Position numbers and translations under genes: made by a program
The notes under the pieces: generated by a model
The model's database searches: none
What the model saw: only the letters and a program-made list of their open reading frames with translations
What the model was told of the DNA's origin: nothing
Assembly (NCBI RefSeq): GCF_947507565.1
Contig: NC_089175.1
Coordinates: forward strand, 1,911,733 to 1,975,732
Reading direction: 5' to 3'
From: Oscarella lobularis
Taxonomy: Eukaryota; Porifera; Homoscleromorpha; Homosclerophorida; Oscarellidae
DNA length: 64,000 nt
Part shown: positions 35,590-48,523 of the stretch, piece after piece
Position numbering within the stretch: position 1 is the stretch's first letter
Layout: every line of letters begins with the position of its first letter

Positions 35590-36025
35590 ATGAAACAAGC
35601 AATGGTAAGACCTTTGGCGTTCCATCTTTTTAGTCATAATCTTTCGCTGTACATTAGGGGCACAGTCACGTGGTTCTGTCATTCGCGCACGGTGTCTGCG
35701 AACACGGCCGAAGAGGAGAGCCTCTCGCTGTCATGCAAGGCTATCTACAACGTCGAGTGCAGAGCATACAAATAGGTAAGCTCGAAACGCCCTGTCTCGA
35801 CCTCGCGTCGTTCATTTGCATGCGGTCGGCGTTTGTGCAGGCGATCGCTTGTTGCGAAAAGGCTCTCCTACTGAAGACCACAAGCCTCGTGAATATCCTC
35901 GCGCGGCCTTTTCTTACTTGGGGGTCCCTGCTGAAGATGTTCGCCCGTCCTACGTGCAAGCCGAGCCGTCGCCTCGAAACAGGGAGCACGTCTACTTCCG
36001 TACGCTAGAACGTTCCACAGCCTGA
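35590..36025 (+). CDS. Small unknown spliced gene (about 105 aa)
   Basis: Not recognised. Three exons (35590-35604, 35658-35775, 35841-36025) join in frame with GT-AG introns of 53 and 65 nt. The product begins MKQAMGHSHVVLSFAHGVCE and contains LQRRVQSIQIGDRLLRKGS. It continues EYPRAAFSYLGVPAEDVRPS and ends FRTLERSTA before TGA at 36023-36025. It is basic and shows no signal peptide or membrane segment. The first exon codes for only five residues, so the true start could be elsewhere. It begins 91 bp after the XRCC4 stop. The codon pattern and clean splicing support a real but unidentified gene. Confidence 0.45.
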
Positions 36026-37577
36026 CAGGTACCTTGGCTTTGCATTGCGAACCGTGGCACTAAATTTATTTTTGCAGAAAAATGTCTCGTCTCTTAGAGA
36101 AACCATGCAGTTTTGAGGGCTGCAGCGAAACTTTGCAGGAAACTCTCTAGGGAACACGTGATTGTCTTGTAGCTCACTAGTGGATCCATTCGTTGCACAG
36201 ACCCCATAAAACGTTTTGTCGTACTAAGATGGGGTTCTTGTCTTTTTCAGATCAGAATGACAAAGAAGCAACGGATAAGACGGAAGTGTCTAGGTCCAAT
36301 CAGCCTAGGCAAAGAGCGGAAGAAAAGTTGAGCTGAAGACAGAACTTTTTTTTGTAGTCCTAAGAGGCATGTGGTGCATGTGTAGTAGGCGCATAACACG
36401 ATTAGCACGCCTTGCCTCCTTGACGCGTCCTAGGTAGGTAGACACAGGTTAGATAGGACACCGGCGGGGTGGTGCACCCCGCGTGCGCTGCCGCCGCCAT
36501 GGAGAAAAGGGCAAAGTACAGAAATTTTATTTCAATAAAAGCGAAAAAACAAACAGCCTTCTCCCTCTTCTAGCGCGGACAGTTTTTGTTGACGGGGTCT
36601 TGCCCAGGACCCCGGAGGAGCAGTTTTTTGTGACGGGGTCGTGCTCAGGACCCCGGAGCAGTTTATAACGTCATGCCCAGGACGCTCTCCTAAAGAAAAG
36701 CAATGTGAAACTGAAAAAGAGAAGAAATATACCATACCAAAGCTCTTCAATATTCTTCAGCGCATGAAGCTAAGCTTGTCATTTTTGCTAGATGTATGCC
36801 TGCTGCTGTTCATAAAAATCAATAGGCAACCAGGCATATTTTTGCTTTAGGTGCCATTCTCCAAGGGAGACTACCAATAAAGATAGTAGCATAGTTTGGA
36901 GATACGCGCCGTATAAGTGGGCAGTTTTCCTTCTCGTGGCCGCACAACCGCTTCAGCGGTTGATGTAAGCCTACCCAGGAGGCGGGACAGTTTAGACGTT
37001 ATGGCCTCAATTATCCAGGAGGCATACAAGCATTTTAGAAGACTGCATCTATGGAATTGAGATGCAAATCCCCGCGGTCCGGCAGATGGACCGACCCGTC
37101 GTGCTGAGGACGTTGGGACCGCGGTCTACCTCTTCATCGCTTCTGATTCTATCAATTACTGCCAAATAATGAATTGTTCGTGGGCATTTTGATACAACAC
37201 GCCCGACTTTTACGCCGACACGCTGTTTAGCGAGACTTCGCCACGACGAAAGAACATCAGAACGTTTCTTAATGCCTATAGCGTACGAAGCGCTTGCATT
37301 GCCTCTTCCGTTTGTCGAAAAGAACTGAGTTCCCAAAGAGAGCCCCCAACTTCAGTTTACCTTCCCAATCCCATGCACTGACAATGATAAACCACCTCGG
37401 CGTAGAGCGTATAGTTCGACGACGGAATAGACCCGAAAACGACGAAAGAACACGATCACATGATCAAAGCGCTTTAGCTTGCCCGTATCTCCGCGGAAAG
37501 CACATAGTGAAGACTTTGTATATTTATATTCTAGAAAGAAATACATACACACGCGCACAAATATAAATTAATTAATA
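36026..37577. other. Gene-poor repeat- and hairpin-rich interval
   Basis: About 1.5 kb without a convincing gene. It contains a hairpin gcggggt/accccgc with loop ggtgc near 36465-36485, the 38-42-bp GC-rich tandem repeat at 36579-36690, and a hairpin aaccgct/agcggtt near 36947-36962. At about 37073-37117 there is a perfect 9-bp inverted repeat ccgcggtcc/ggaccgcgg, just after an octamer-like atgcaaat near 37063. These are possible remnants of small mobile elements. No transposase or RNA gene is recognised. Confidence 0.5.
36579..36690. repeat. GC-rich tandem repeat, 38-42-bp units
   Basis: Two clear units and a decayed third share the pattern cagtttttt, then gacggggtc, then tgcccaggaccccgga. 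They start near 36579, 36621 and 36659. A weaker relative (cagtttagacgttatgg...ccaggaggc) recurs near 36986-37023. Confidence 0.75.
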
Positions 37578-37645
37578 TACTTCCTGTTCAGCTATGATAC
37601 ATTTCTCGTAAGAAATTTTGTATCAAAGCGTCATAAAGAAGAAAA
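37578..37645 (-). promoter_or_regulatory. SECIS element (form 2-like) of selenoprotein S
   Basis: In the 3' UTR of the minus-strand gene, read on that strand, a lower stem (cttc...gaag) leads to the SECIS quartet ATGAC on the 5' side (37630-37634) and CTGAA on the 3' side (37587-37591). Between them lie helix II (gct-t-tgatac / gtatca-t-agc), an internal loop with the conserved adenosines (AAAA), and a mini-stem tttct/agaaa capped by tacg, as in form 2 SECIS. It lies about 55 nt past the stop codon, on the same strand as a gene needing UGA recoding. Confidence 0.85.
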
Positions 37646-37690
37646 CTATTTTAACAAGAAAGAATTTGCCCAAGCCAAGCATGGGGATCT

Positions 37691-38608
37691 TTAACCTCAT
37701 CCTCCACCTTGACCACCACCTTGATTAGTTAAAAATTGATTAGATACACTCTAGGCTCTGTGTGTATTACTGTACCCCTTCGACGTTGTGGACGAAATGA
37801 GGAGCCACTACTGTGTCCCATGAGAGGATTGTACCCTTTTTGATTTATCGATTAATTAATAAGTATCGCTTTCTCAAATATTTCCTCTCTCACCTGACTG
37901 CAGAAATCGTTTCTTAGGCGGCGGTTTCTTCTCGTCGGACGAACTCTCAGGAGGACGATGCCCTTTGCTTCTGTATCCGCCTCCCCTTTGATGCCTCTCC
38001 CAATCCTCAATCTTTTCCAATCTCTTTGCCTCCTCGATCTTAGGAGAACAAAAAAATTCCCAAATAATAGTACTTGTGATAGTAGGAAGGTTTCAGACCT
38101 CTTTACGCTTGATAGCGTGATCAGCTGCTTTCTTATCCAACTGAGCCTGCATGCGAGCTCTCACCGCTAGTACATCATCATGAGCAGAACCTAGAGAGAA
38201 AGAAAGAAATAATTAATAACACCCGGAAGTATTGTTTTTCGAGCTACTGCTGGATTTACTCTATCAATATATCGAGATACACTGTACTTACTATAGGCTC
38301 TCGGCTGTTCTTCGATTCGATATTTCCAGGCGATGAAGTGGCGTCGGAGATAGTTCGTCCACACGATGTAGGCGAGAATCGCGCCGATCAGAATGAACCA
38401 GCCATATTGTTCCAGAATTCCTACGACTGCGATCGAATTGAGAGGGGAGAAACGCTCTCGCGAAGACGGGATTACGTGACGTCAGTGTTGTCGTTACGAT
38501 TTCTGGCGTCGTGTTGACGAGGATGTTGGGATGCTGGTGATCGCTAGGCGTTTTGTCGACAGGCGGCGACGAATCGACGCTGTCTGGCGGCGGAACGGCC
38601 GCATCCAT
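37691..38608 (-). CDS. SELENOS: Selenoprotein S (VIMP/SELENOS), Sec-containing
   Basis: This is an ER membrane protein that links p97/VCP to the retrotranslocation machinery in ERAD. ATG 38606-38608 gives MDAAVPPPDSVDSSPPVDK. A membrane segment follows (YGWFILIGAILAYIVWTNYL), then a basic coiled coil (RMQAQLDKKAADHAIKRKE; EEAKRLEKIEDWERHQRGG). The Gly-rich tail reads SGYNPLMGHSSGSSFRPQRRR, split across the last introns. The final exon encodes GGQGGG-TGA-G-TAA. The in-frame TGA at 37697-37699, one codon from the stop, aligns with the penultimate Sec of human SELENOS (GGUG end). A SECIS lies downstream. An in-frame upstream ATG at 38677 is possible but adds 23 residues unlike the family. Start-to-start spacing to the divergent neighbour is 80 bp. 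Confidence 0.9.
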
Positions 38609-38688
38609 CGCGAGGAATCGAAGGACGGATTTGCGACTAGCGCGCGTGAAGTCGCTCCTTCGCGCGCAATCGCGCATGTGCCGAAACT
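38609..38688. promoter_or_regulatory. 80-bp divergent start-to-start gap
   Basis: The SELENOS start (38608, -) and the start of the acidic-protein gene (38689, +) are 80 bp apart. A shared bidirectional promoter is inferred from spacing only. No TATA box is visible; the segment is rich in CG dinucleotides. Confidence 0.5.
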
Positions 38689-40342
38689 ATGAGCTCCTTG
38701 GAAGCGACCCTTCGAGAGATCTGCCGCAAGTACGAGGAAGCCGATGACGTAAGTTAAAGCGTCGTACGAGTCTTTCGCGCTAAAGGTTCGTACAACAGGA
38801 CGAGGACTACATCGAGATCGATTTGGGGAAATCGATCTACGAAAACAGTAAATCTCTTCGCGAATTTTCGCGAGCATTTGTAACTGATTACGTAGGCGAA
38901 GGAGAGCTGACGAACGAAAAACCGCGAGGGTCTCATCATCTATTGACATCATCACCATTATGTTTCCACTAATTAAAATTTTTAGGTGGGAGGAGGAGGA
39001 CAAAGAGGATTTTATAGAGTTGCGCGTAATCGACGACTGGCTTTATCCGAGTCGTCAAAAGCAAAAAGTCGAGACGATAGGCCGATTTCGAAATCCGCCA
39101 GCCGTCGACGAAATGCCAGATGACAGTAAAAAAAAGGAACAAATCTTCTAATGAATAAAGTTTCACTTGTTGTTTCACTAGGCCTCGTCTCTGATGATTG
39201 CTTAGACTCTTCTCTGAACGGGTAAGATAGCAGAGAGATTAATTAATTAAAGTATTGATTTTTTTGTCTTCAGGTCTTTTATTCCTAAGCCCCGGTTTAG
39301 TTTCAATTGGATTGACACCATTGCGACACCAATGCGACCTCTTCAGAAGCAGCAGTTGTCAGGTTTCTCTAACCCCAGTCATGGTGGTGGTGGTGGTTGC
39401 GATGGTCTTCCGTCGTCTTGGCTCAATCTCAGCCCAATGAGATCCTACGTTTTGGTTCCCATGGATGCGATATCGGTGGAAAATCGGACGGCAGCGTTTC
39501 CGCGACACGTGCTGGAATCTTCTCTGGTTTTGCACAAAGGAGAAAGCGAAGAGAAGGAGTCGGATGCGTTGTCCACTTCGGATAGTTGGGAAGGTTATGA
39601 GAAAGGCTTGACAGAGATAGGCTTGACAGAGACATGGATTGACGATCAAATGGAGACGGAGAAGGAGAAGGACGACGACGATGATGACGACGACGACGAC
39701 GACGACATCTGTTTGATAGATATACCAACAACAAGAGAAACAGAATCAGCCGTAAGAAAATATATGTAGTATTATTACATTGTACTTGATGTGTACCTTT
39801 TTAGAGGGAGCCTGTTGTTGTTGCCACCCATGAGAAGGAAAATCTTGGTAGCTGGTCCAACGAAGAAGATCAAATCATTAACCTATTACCCCAAAGATGT
39901 AACTGTAAATAATCGCTATGTAAACGTTTGATGATTTTCTTACGTCAATTTTTAGACGATTCGCGCGCTATTCAAAGGTCTAACTCCGCAGAAAAAGAAA
40001 AAGAAAAAGAAAAAGATGACGATGAAGCCATTGATTTTCATTCCTTTGAGCGAGATTTTGAAAAAGAAGACAACGCCAACGAAAATCGTCGAAGTTCCGC
40101 TTTCGTTCTAAACGAAGACGGAACCAACTCATTTTGGAGACCTTCGTTCGAACAAAATTCATCTTTTTGGGGGGAAAAAGAAAACGAGGCGGAGGCCGGT
40201 TGTCTCATGTTATTGCCTCCCGACAATTTCGCAGACGATCAGCTTCTCTGCTTGACTCCGCGTCGGATGGATGTAAGTAAATAAATAAATGATATAAAAA
40301 TTCACTAAAAAAGGACTGCGCAACGGGTGTCGTCGTCGCTTT

Positions 40343-40346
<4 letters not shown>
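38689..40346 (+). CDS. Unknown acidic protein with poly-Asp and Lys/Glu tracts
   Basis: Not recognised. ATG 38689 gives MSSLEATLREICRKYEEADD. Spliced exons continue EDYIEIDLGKSIYEN, then WEEEDKEDFIELRVIDDWLY and VETIGRFRNPPAVDEMPDD. Further on are LVSDDCLDSSLNGSFIPKPR and FNWIDTIATPMRPLQKQQLS. A Gly/Ser stretch, a 12-residue Asp run (around 39672-39707), a KEKEKEKEK tract and a C-terminal region ending DNFADDQLLCLTPRRMD follow. A last short exon would add DCATGVVVAF before TAG at 40344-40346; without that splice it stops three codons past the donor. There is no signal peptide or membrane segment. The composition suggests a nuclear or scaffold protein, which is inference. Its 3' end overlaps that of TTBK. 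Confidence 0.6.
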
Positions 40347-42151
<1,805 letters not shown>

Positions 42152-42598
42152 TTAGAAAGCGACTTCAGAGCATGACAAAGGTGGAAAGCCAAATCAAACG
42201 TCGTTAGCGTTGTTATCGTATCGCGTGTTGATATCAACGCTTACACAGTCACATGACGGATCTATAGATTCGTCGCCTTTTATTTTCTGGTCTATGTTCA
42301 CGTAATTAACGCACCATCTTTAATTTTCAATTTCTCTGCGACTGATATCAATACACATTTTTCGCCGTCATTAGGATCACGTGGTAGGTATGCGTCACGC
42401 ATGACAGCGTCAATCACATTTCACCAACCCCAGGAGCCAAAGCGCCGCTCACGCTCACACATCGATACACCAGAGAGACACCAGAGAGGAAAAGAGCTCG
42501 CGCGCGAGCTCGAGGTCACAAGCGTTCGAGAAGAGAAGAAAGGAGCCCCTGTATACCCAACTCTACAGTATCATCGAATCGTCGCCTCGAAAACGATT

Positions 42599-44549
42599 AT
42601 GAATCCTCCCCCGGGCGCCTACCAAGGAATCCATCAGAAGCAGGAATCGTTCGTTCGACGTCAATCGAACGTCGCGGATCCGTCCGCCGGCGACGTCACC
42701 GACGCGGACAAGAGAACGATCTACCAGCACCCGCTCTTTCCCCTCCTACTCATGCTGTTCGAAAAGTGCGAGCTCGCCACGCAGACGACCGAGTGCCCGT
42801 CGGCGCGATCGATCGACAGCGATATACGGCTCTTTATCACGCAGATGCAGACGACGGGAAAGTCGTTGCTCGCCGAAAGCGACGATGTCGATAGTCTGGT
42901 TAGTTTTGCCGTCGTGTGGGCCACGCGCTCTATGGGGGGTCGATTGCGGGGGCGTGGTTTCTTTCTGAGGATGCTACTTCCGCGTGCTAAAGCGTGCTTC
43001 TCTAACGAGAATTCCTTCTTTTGTACTGTGTCACTTCCCGGATGCACCCATAGATCTTCCCCCCCGCGCCGCGCGCGTGCAGGATGCGGAACGCTGTAGC
43101 AGACGAGAGCCCCGCGAGTTTCTTCTTTGTTCCTGTCAATTACCGGATGTTCTCACGTTTTCTAATTTTTTTCCAGATGGTTCATTCAATCGAAGTCCTA
43201 CGCATGAATCTGCTCGAGTTGGAAAAGGTCGGCGATCTGTGCAAGGACTTCTGCCAGCGCTACATCGCCTGTCTCAAGAGCAAAATGCAGAGTGACAACC
43301 TTCTAAAGCCGCTCGGCGATCATTCGCCGCAACCGTCGCCAGTCGTCGACACGGCGGCGCTCAGTCGCGTTGTAAGCGGAAGTGGAATCCGGGCGTCGAT
43401 GTCGTCACCCACGCCCGATGACGACAGTCGAAGTGCCGGAAGCAGCGCGGAGGACGGAACGTCGGCTCCCTCCGCGTCCGCGGCATCGCTACCCGTTAGT
43501 ACGCGATCGTGAAAGAGTCTAGAAGCGGCGTAGTTCGCGTAGGAGTTTTCCGCGTCACAGAAATGCTTCAAGGCTGCACGGGACACACTGATTGGCTCCC
43601 GCTAATCACTTAACAACCAATCACCTCTTTAGTCTTAGTTCTATCACAGGGCGTGGCCCGCACGAACGCGGCAGATTTCTCACAAACTCGCGCACATGCA
43701 TAACACACTCGCTTCCGATTTTCACAACTGAAGCGAATCATGTGATGTTCGTACTTTGTTGGTATCAAAGAAGAGATGTTGGACTAATGGCGCATTCTGT
43801 CTTACCCCGTGTACAGGAGGACGAGCAGGTCGTCGTGACCGTCGCCGCACCGAGCGAACCCAAGCGCAAGAGCCGACGCAGCGTCTTGCCGAAACAGGCG
43901 ACGAACGTTATGAAAGCGTGGCTATTTCAACATTTAGCCGTAAGGGCGGGCGGGCGATCGCACGTCAGAGGGGGGGCCTCCACCTTTGTCCTCTCTCAGC
44001 ATCCTTATCCGAGTGAAGACGAAAAGCGGAGACTCGCAGCCATAACGAATCTCACCTTACTACAAGTGAATAACTGGTAACGCGCCGAATGAAGAGTAAA
44101 TGAATTGAAATTTGTTTTCATTGATTCGTAGGTTTATTAACGCGCGTCGGCGAATTCTTCAGCCAATGCTGGACGCCGCCGCCCCCGCAGCTGAGCTCCC
44201 CGCGGCGGCGGCGGCAGCTCAGTCACGCGCCAAAAAACCGCGCACCGGGCATGCGCTGAGACGGCCTCAAGAGCGCCGCTGGCCAGCCACAATGCCAATG
44301 GAAGACATCGACGTCACTGACGCTAATGATGATGATGATGACGATTTCGACGATTGTGATATCGGGCCGGCTGGCAATTCACTCATGTTGAGAATGCAGC
44401 CGCGGTATGACGTCGAAGTCGAGTGTCCTGTCCCTCCGCCCTCCAGCTCGAAGGGAAGACGCTTTGCGGCATTTCAGCATATGGCCCCTCTGCAATTTAC
44501 TCCCACTGATTCTGAAGACTGTCTCCTTGTATCAACTGACAATAATTAG
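42599..44549 (+). CDS. PKNOX: PKNOX/PREP-class TALE homeobox transcription factor
   Basis: This is a nuclear DNA-binding partner of PBC and Hox proteins. ATG 42599 gives [20 protein letters not shown]. An in-frame upstream ATG at 42401 adds an unrelated basic stretch and is less likely. The MEIS-A region reads [20 protein letters not shown], and MEIS-B reads [20 protein letters not shown] then [14 protein letters not shown]. After a Ser/Pro-rich spacer, the homeodomain starts [20 protein letters not shown]. It has the TALE three-residue extension HPYPSEDEK, and helix 3 [20 protein letters not shown], the PKNOX-type ending. The C-tail is Ala-rich, then acidic with an Asp run and a phospho-like [12 protein letters not shown] is at 44547-44549. 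The QPMLD end separates it from MEIS. One intron (about 300 nt) is long for this window. Confidence 0.92.
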
Positions 44550-44649
44550 AGTGGAAAAATCAACATCATTGTGTTGCTTTGATAATGATGATGATGAATG
44601 TGGTAGCTGGTCTATTTAATTTTCATCTAACTTAATTACACGCTTTTGA

Positions 44650-47600
44650 TTACGTGATTTTTCCCTTCAATGCGAGACTTTCTCTAATTTGTCGGTCCAG
44701 TTCCTTTATGATGCGATCGTCGTGCGTGTAAACGCCCGTCTGGAGGAGCGTGTCGCGCTCTTCGATGAGCCGCGCCACTCGATCGTCCACCTCGCTTACA
44801 TCCGGAACAGTATCGTCGACACGTACCTTTTCGCGTTCCCGTCGCTCGAGCTCTTCTTCCGATTGGCGTTTCTCTCGCTCACGCGCCTCCTTCAGTTTCT
44901 CCACTTCCTGTTTTATGTCCACAAATTCTTGCCGTTCAGAACGCATCATCTTTATAAGAGAACACTTTATTTATTTTTTCACCCTATTGATTTTTTCCCT
45001 GCTGCACCTCTTTTTCCTCGTGAGCCAAATAACGAAGTCTCATGTGCTCCAACTCGCGTTGTTGCCGCAGCAATCGTGCACGCGCGTCGGCCTGCTCTTG
45101 CTGCTTCAGGACGGACAACTCCTTGAGCGCGCGTCCCCACTGCTGCTTATAGTGCAATTTCGACTTCGTCAAAGCGTCCACTTTGCGTTCAAGCTCAGCC
45201 TTTGACCAAAAAATTGATCAAGGACCAAATACAATGATTTCTTCTAATAAACCTTTTCTAGTTTTAGGACGTTGATGTCAGCTTGAAGATGAACTTCCGG
45301 CCTATTGCTCTGCTGACTTCGATACGTAGAAAATTCCTCGACCTTGGCGTCATAGCGACGCTCCCAATCACTATTCTACAAACAGGAAAATCAAGACTAC
45401 GGGGAGCATGACGCGAGATCCAAGTCTCTAGTACCTGCGCTAATAAACGCTTCCTCTGCTCTTCCAGGTCACGTATCTTAGACCTGTACACGTCTCAATC
45501 AAAACACGCTACGAGACCCCCGCACGGCCATCCTACCGTTCGATTTCCAAATGATGTTCGTATAGCTCCTTTGCACGACGCTCAGCGTCGAGCTCAAGCC
45601 GCTCGTTCTTTTCCCTCTCCTGCTGCAAAGCAGCCCAGCCCTGATGCAACTAAAAGAACCAATACAAGACTCCCTCTGGGATTCGTCGTCGTCGTCGCAC
45701 TTGCTGTTCGCTTGACGCTAATTCGCGGTTCCGTTTTTCGATATCTCGTAATGCTTCCTTTAGTTTATCTTCCAATTTCTTATACTCGTCCACCTGGGGA
45801 GGACTGGTACTTGATGCCTAGGGTCTCCTTGTTTGTTTCTCTTACTCTTTTCTGGACTAGCATTTCTCTTTCCGTTTCGCGTCGTTTCCATTCGCTAGCT
45901 AACGCTTTCATGTGAGCCGCCTCTTTCGATTTGAGCGATTCGGCGAATTTTCGCTCCTCCGCGTCCTTCCAGACTTCCAATTCGAGAGCGGCTTCGTATT
46001 CAGGACCACCACGTCCTAAAAAAGAAGATTTTTCAAAAATCCATCAACCTCCTAGAACGTTCTACGGTCTTCAAACCTATATCTCTATGCTGATGTCCGT
46101 CTTGAAACGAAAATCAAACTCATACATATAAACATTACTACGAAATTTTGTTTTGATTCTTACCTTGTCGTATTACGATTTGCCTCTGCTCTTCCTGAGG
46201 AACTACAGCTTGCTGTGGCTCCGTATTCTCCGCTGGATACTCACTGGAACCGTACCGTGCCTTCTATCTCATGATAACCCCCCTTTGATCTACGTCATTG
46301 TCTCCTTTATTTAATTCTCTTACGAGGCTCTCCGCGACTTGAGGTGGGACTGGGCCATGATCTTCTAATACCAAAGCGACTTTCAATTCGCCCACTTTCG
46401 AGCCGGAAGACGTGCTGAAAAAGTTAAAAGGAATAATTCAACATACTCAGACATCTAATGTACATACCCTTCGCCAGCTGAGATCCTATATGCGGCAGAG
46501 TGCGTCTGCTTCCAGCCAATAGTTCTACCATTAGGCTAAATAAGAAAAAAAAATAAAATTGAATTTCTGCGCCGCGTTGATGTTCCTCTTCTCACCGTGA
46601 GAGCGTGTCGTTCTTCTTTGGATACATTGGATAGCCATATCCGGCTTACACCGAGAAGAATGTCTTTGGAGTGCTTATCCTTGTGCCACACTTCAACGTC
46701 CAAGGGAACTCTGTATATACAATAGAGGGTAGTCTATGTGTCCCTGCTGGTTTTTCCCCCCTTATTCACTTCTCTAGTTGATTCTCCAGCTGCTGAGACA
46801 ATGAGGCGAAATCGAAGGAGCAAAACGAACGCGGAAGTCGCTTTTCCACGTGACGCTGCACTTCGACAGCCGGGCGCGTCATAATGGGAGCGGGGCTTCC
46901 AAAGAACGGATACGAATAACTAGTACAGAAAGCACAGCTACTCTTAAATAAATTCTATCGGTGATTTTCAAACCTGAGGTATATCCAAGCGACTGTGCCC
47001 ACTTTGGAAACGTCGAAAATCTTCACACTTTTCAAATCGATTGAGAACGAGAACTGATGCCATAACGTATCCACGGCAACCCCAATATCTCGTTCTGGGT
47101 CAACGTAATCCCCAATTTGTTCAACAGAAGGAATTTCGTGGGGAGTCGATATCAAACCGGGCTCGGGATTCGATTTCAACGGCGTGATGTGATCCATATT
47201 AGGTGGGGTTATATCGAGAAGATATTCAGTGGCTTCGCTGCTATTTAAAAGAGGAGGCGGAGCCACTTCCTCCTCATCCTCCTCTTCCTGATTATAACTA
47301 TTGTAATTTTCTTCTTGCTCAAGTTCAAGTCTAAGGACCACGCCTACGCTTCCGACATTTCGACCGCGCACATTACCGGGGTGGGGAATAAGTGAATAAC
47401 TATTCTCGATGCACCAACCGGATTGCATGGAGAGCGTTTTGAATGGTATCCTAGCAATGGCCAACGTTTCGCCGTCGCGAATCAAAGTGATTTCGATGTC
47501 GGGTTGGGTTGATATGAAGGAGAGAAGTGGCTCCGTTTGTGCTCGGATTCGTAGCATCGCTTTTTCTATGGAGAATTCCGGGCGAATGAGATCCAGGAAG

Positions 47601-48523
47601 GGTTTGTTGGCGATTTGGTTGCCGAGAAGATTGAAGGAAAATTGATACGGAGATTTGGGATCGAGTCGGACGTCGGGAGAAACGAGCTACAAGAGTGGAG
47701 AGAAAATACGTCAAAAGGGTTCTTGTAGATGTTTTATTTTACCTGGATTAGGTTATTGGCTTCCGTTATAGTCAATGACAACAGGAAGGTTCTATCCAAA
47801 TCAGACTTTTCTCCCAGTTGAAAACAGCCTTCGTCCTCATTCAACATCAGAACAAGATCGTCTTCTAATTACATCAATAAAAGTTAAAAATCAATAAAAT
47901 TAAAATCATTACTTTGTTCCCTGGGTTCATTTTCAGGTTTAGATTTAGATTCTACAGGCGGAGGTCCGCTGTCGCTTTCCAGACTCAAACGTATCTTCAC
48001 TTCCGGCTTCATCTTAGCATACGTCGAATTCAACAAAGCATACCACTTAGCAACCTAAAAATAAATAAATTAAATTTGAAATTTAAAATAAATATTCGAA
48101 TTAACCGTTGGGGGTCCCTTGTGAACGCTTCTCAAATCGAGCATCACGTAGCCGACCAGCTCGCGAGACGTCGATCCGATGTCGTGCGCGTAGAACTGCG
48201 TGAGAGGGCGTGGTCGCCTTTTTTTCAAAGAAAAATGAGAAATCGCTCGCCTGGAGTTTGATCGGCGTTCGCTGGAGACGGTGGTGCTTCAATTCGCGAC
48301 CGGTTATCTCCCAGGCGAGCTCCGTGTTGATGTCGGGCGTCGTTTCGTGATAAACGGGATCGGTCGCGAGCGATTCGTCGTTGAAACGCGCTTCGACGAC
48401 GAGTCGACGCTGCGCGCGCTTCGGAAAGTGACGACCTACGTTCGAATTAGTCCTTTTCGATTCGTTACGAGCGATGGAACCTTCGAGAATCGCTGCGACG
48501 AGAAGAAATCTATCAGCCGCCAT
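44650..48523 (-). CDS. CEP120: Centrosomal protein of 120 kDa (CEP120)
   Basis: CEP120 is a daughter-centriole protein needed for centriole assembly and elongation and for cilium formation. ATG 48521-48523 gives [15 protein letters not shown]. The first C2 domain carries [20 protein letters not shown] and [20 protein letters not shown], closely matching the human protein. A middle C2-like region contains [20 protein letters not shown]. The coiled-coil C-terminus has [20 protein letters not shown], then [20 protein letters not shown] and [12 protein letters not shown]. It ends [20 protein letters not shown] and [20 protein letters not shown] before TAA at 44650-44652. More than twelve short introns are present. 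The order and near-identity of the coiled-coil motifs make the assignment firm. It converges on PKNOX with 100 bp between stops. Confidence 0.93.

Noticed and set aside
42401-42598. Upstream in-frame ATG for PKNOX adding 66 residues
   Set aside because: The added stretch is basic and unlike PKNOX N-termini, and reads like 5' UTR. ATG 42599 gives a normal family start.
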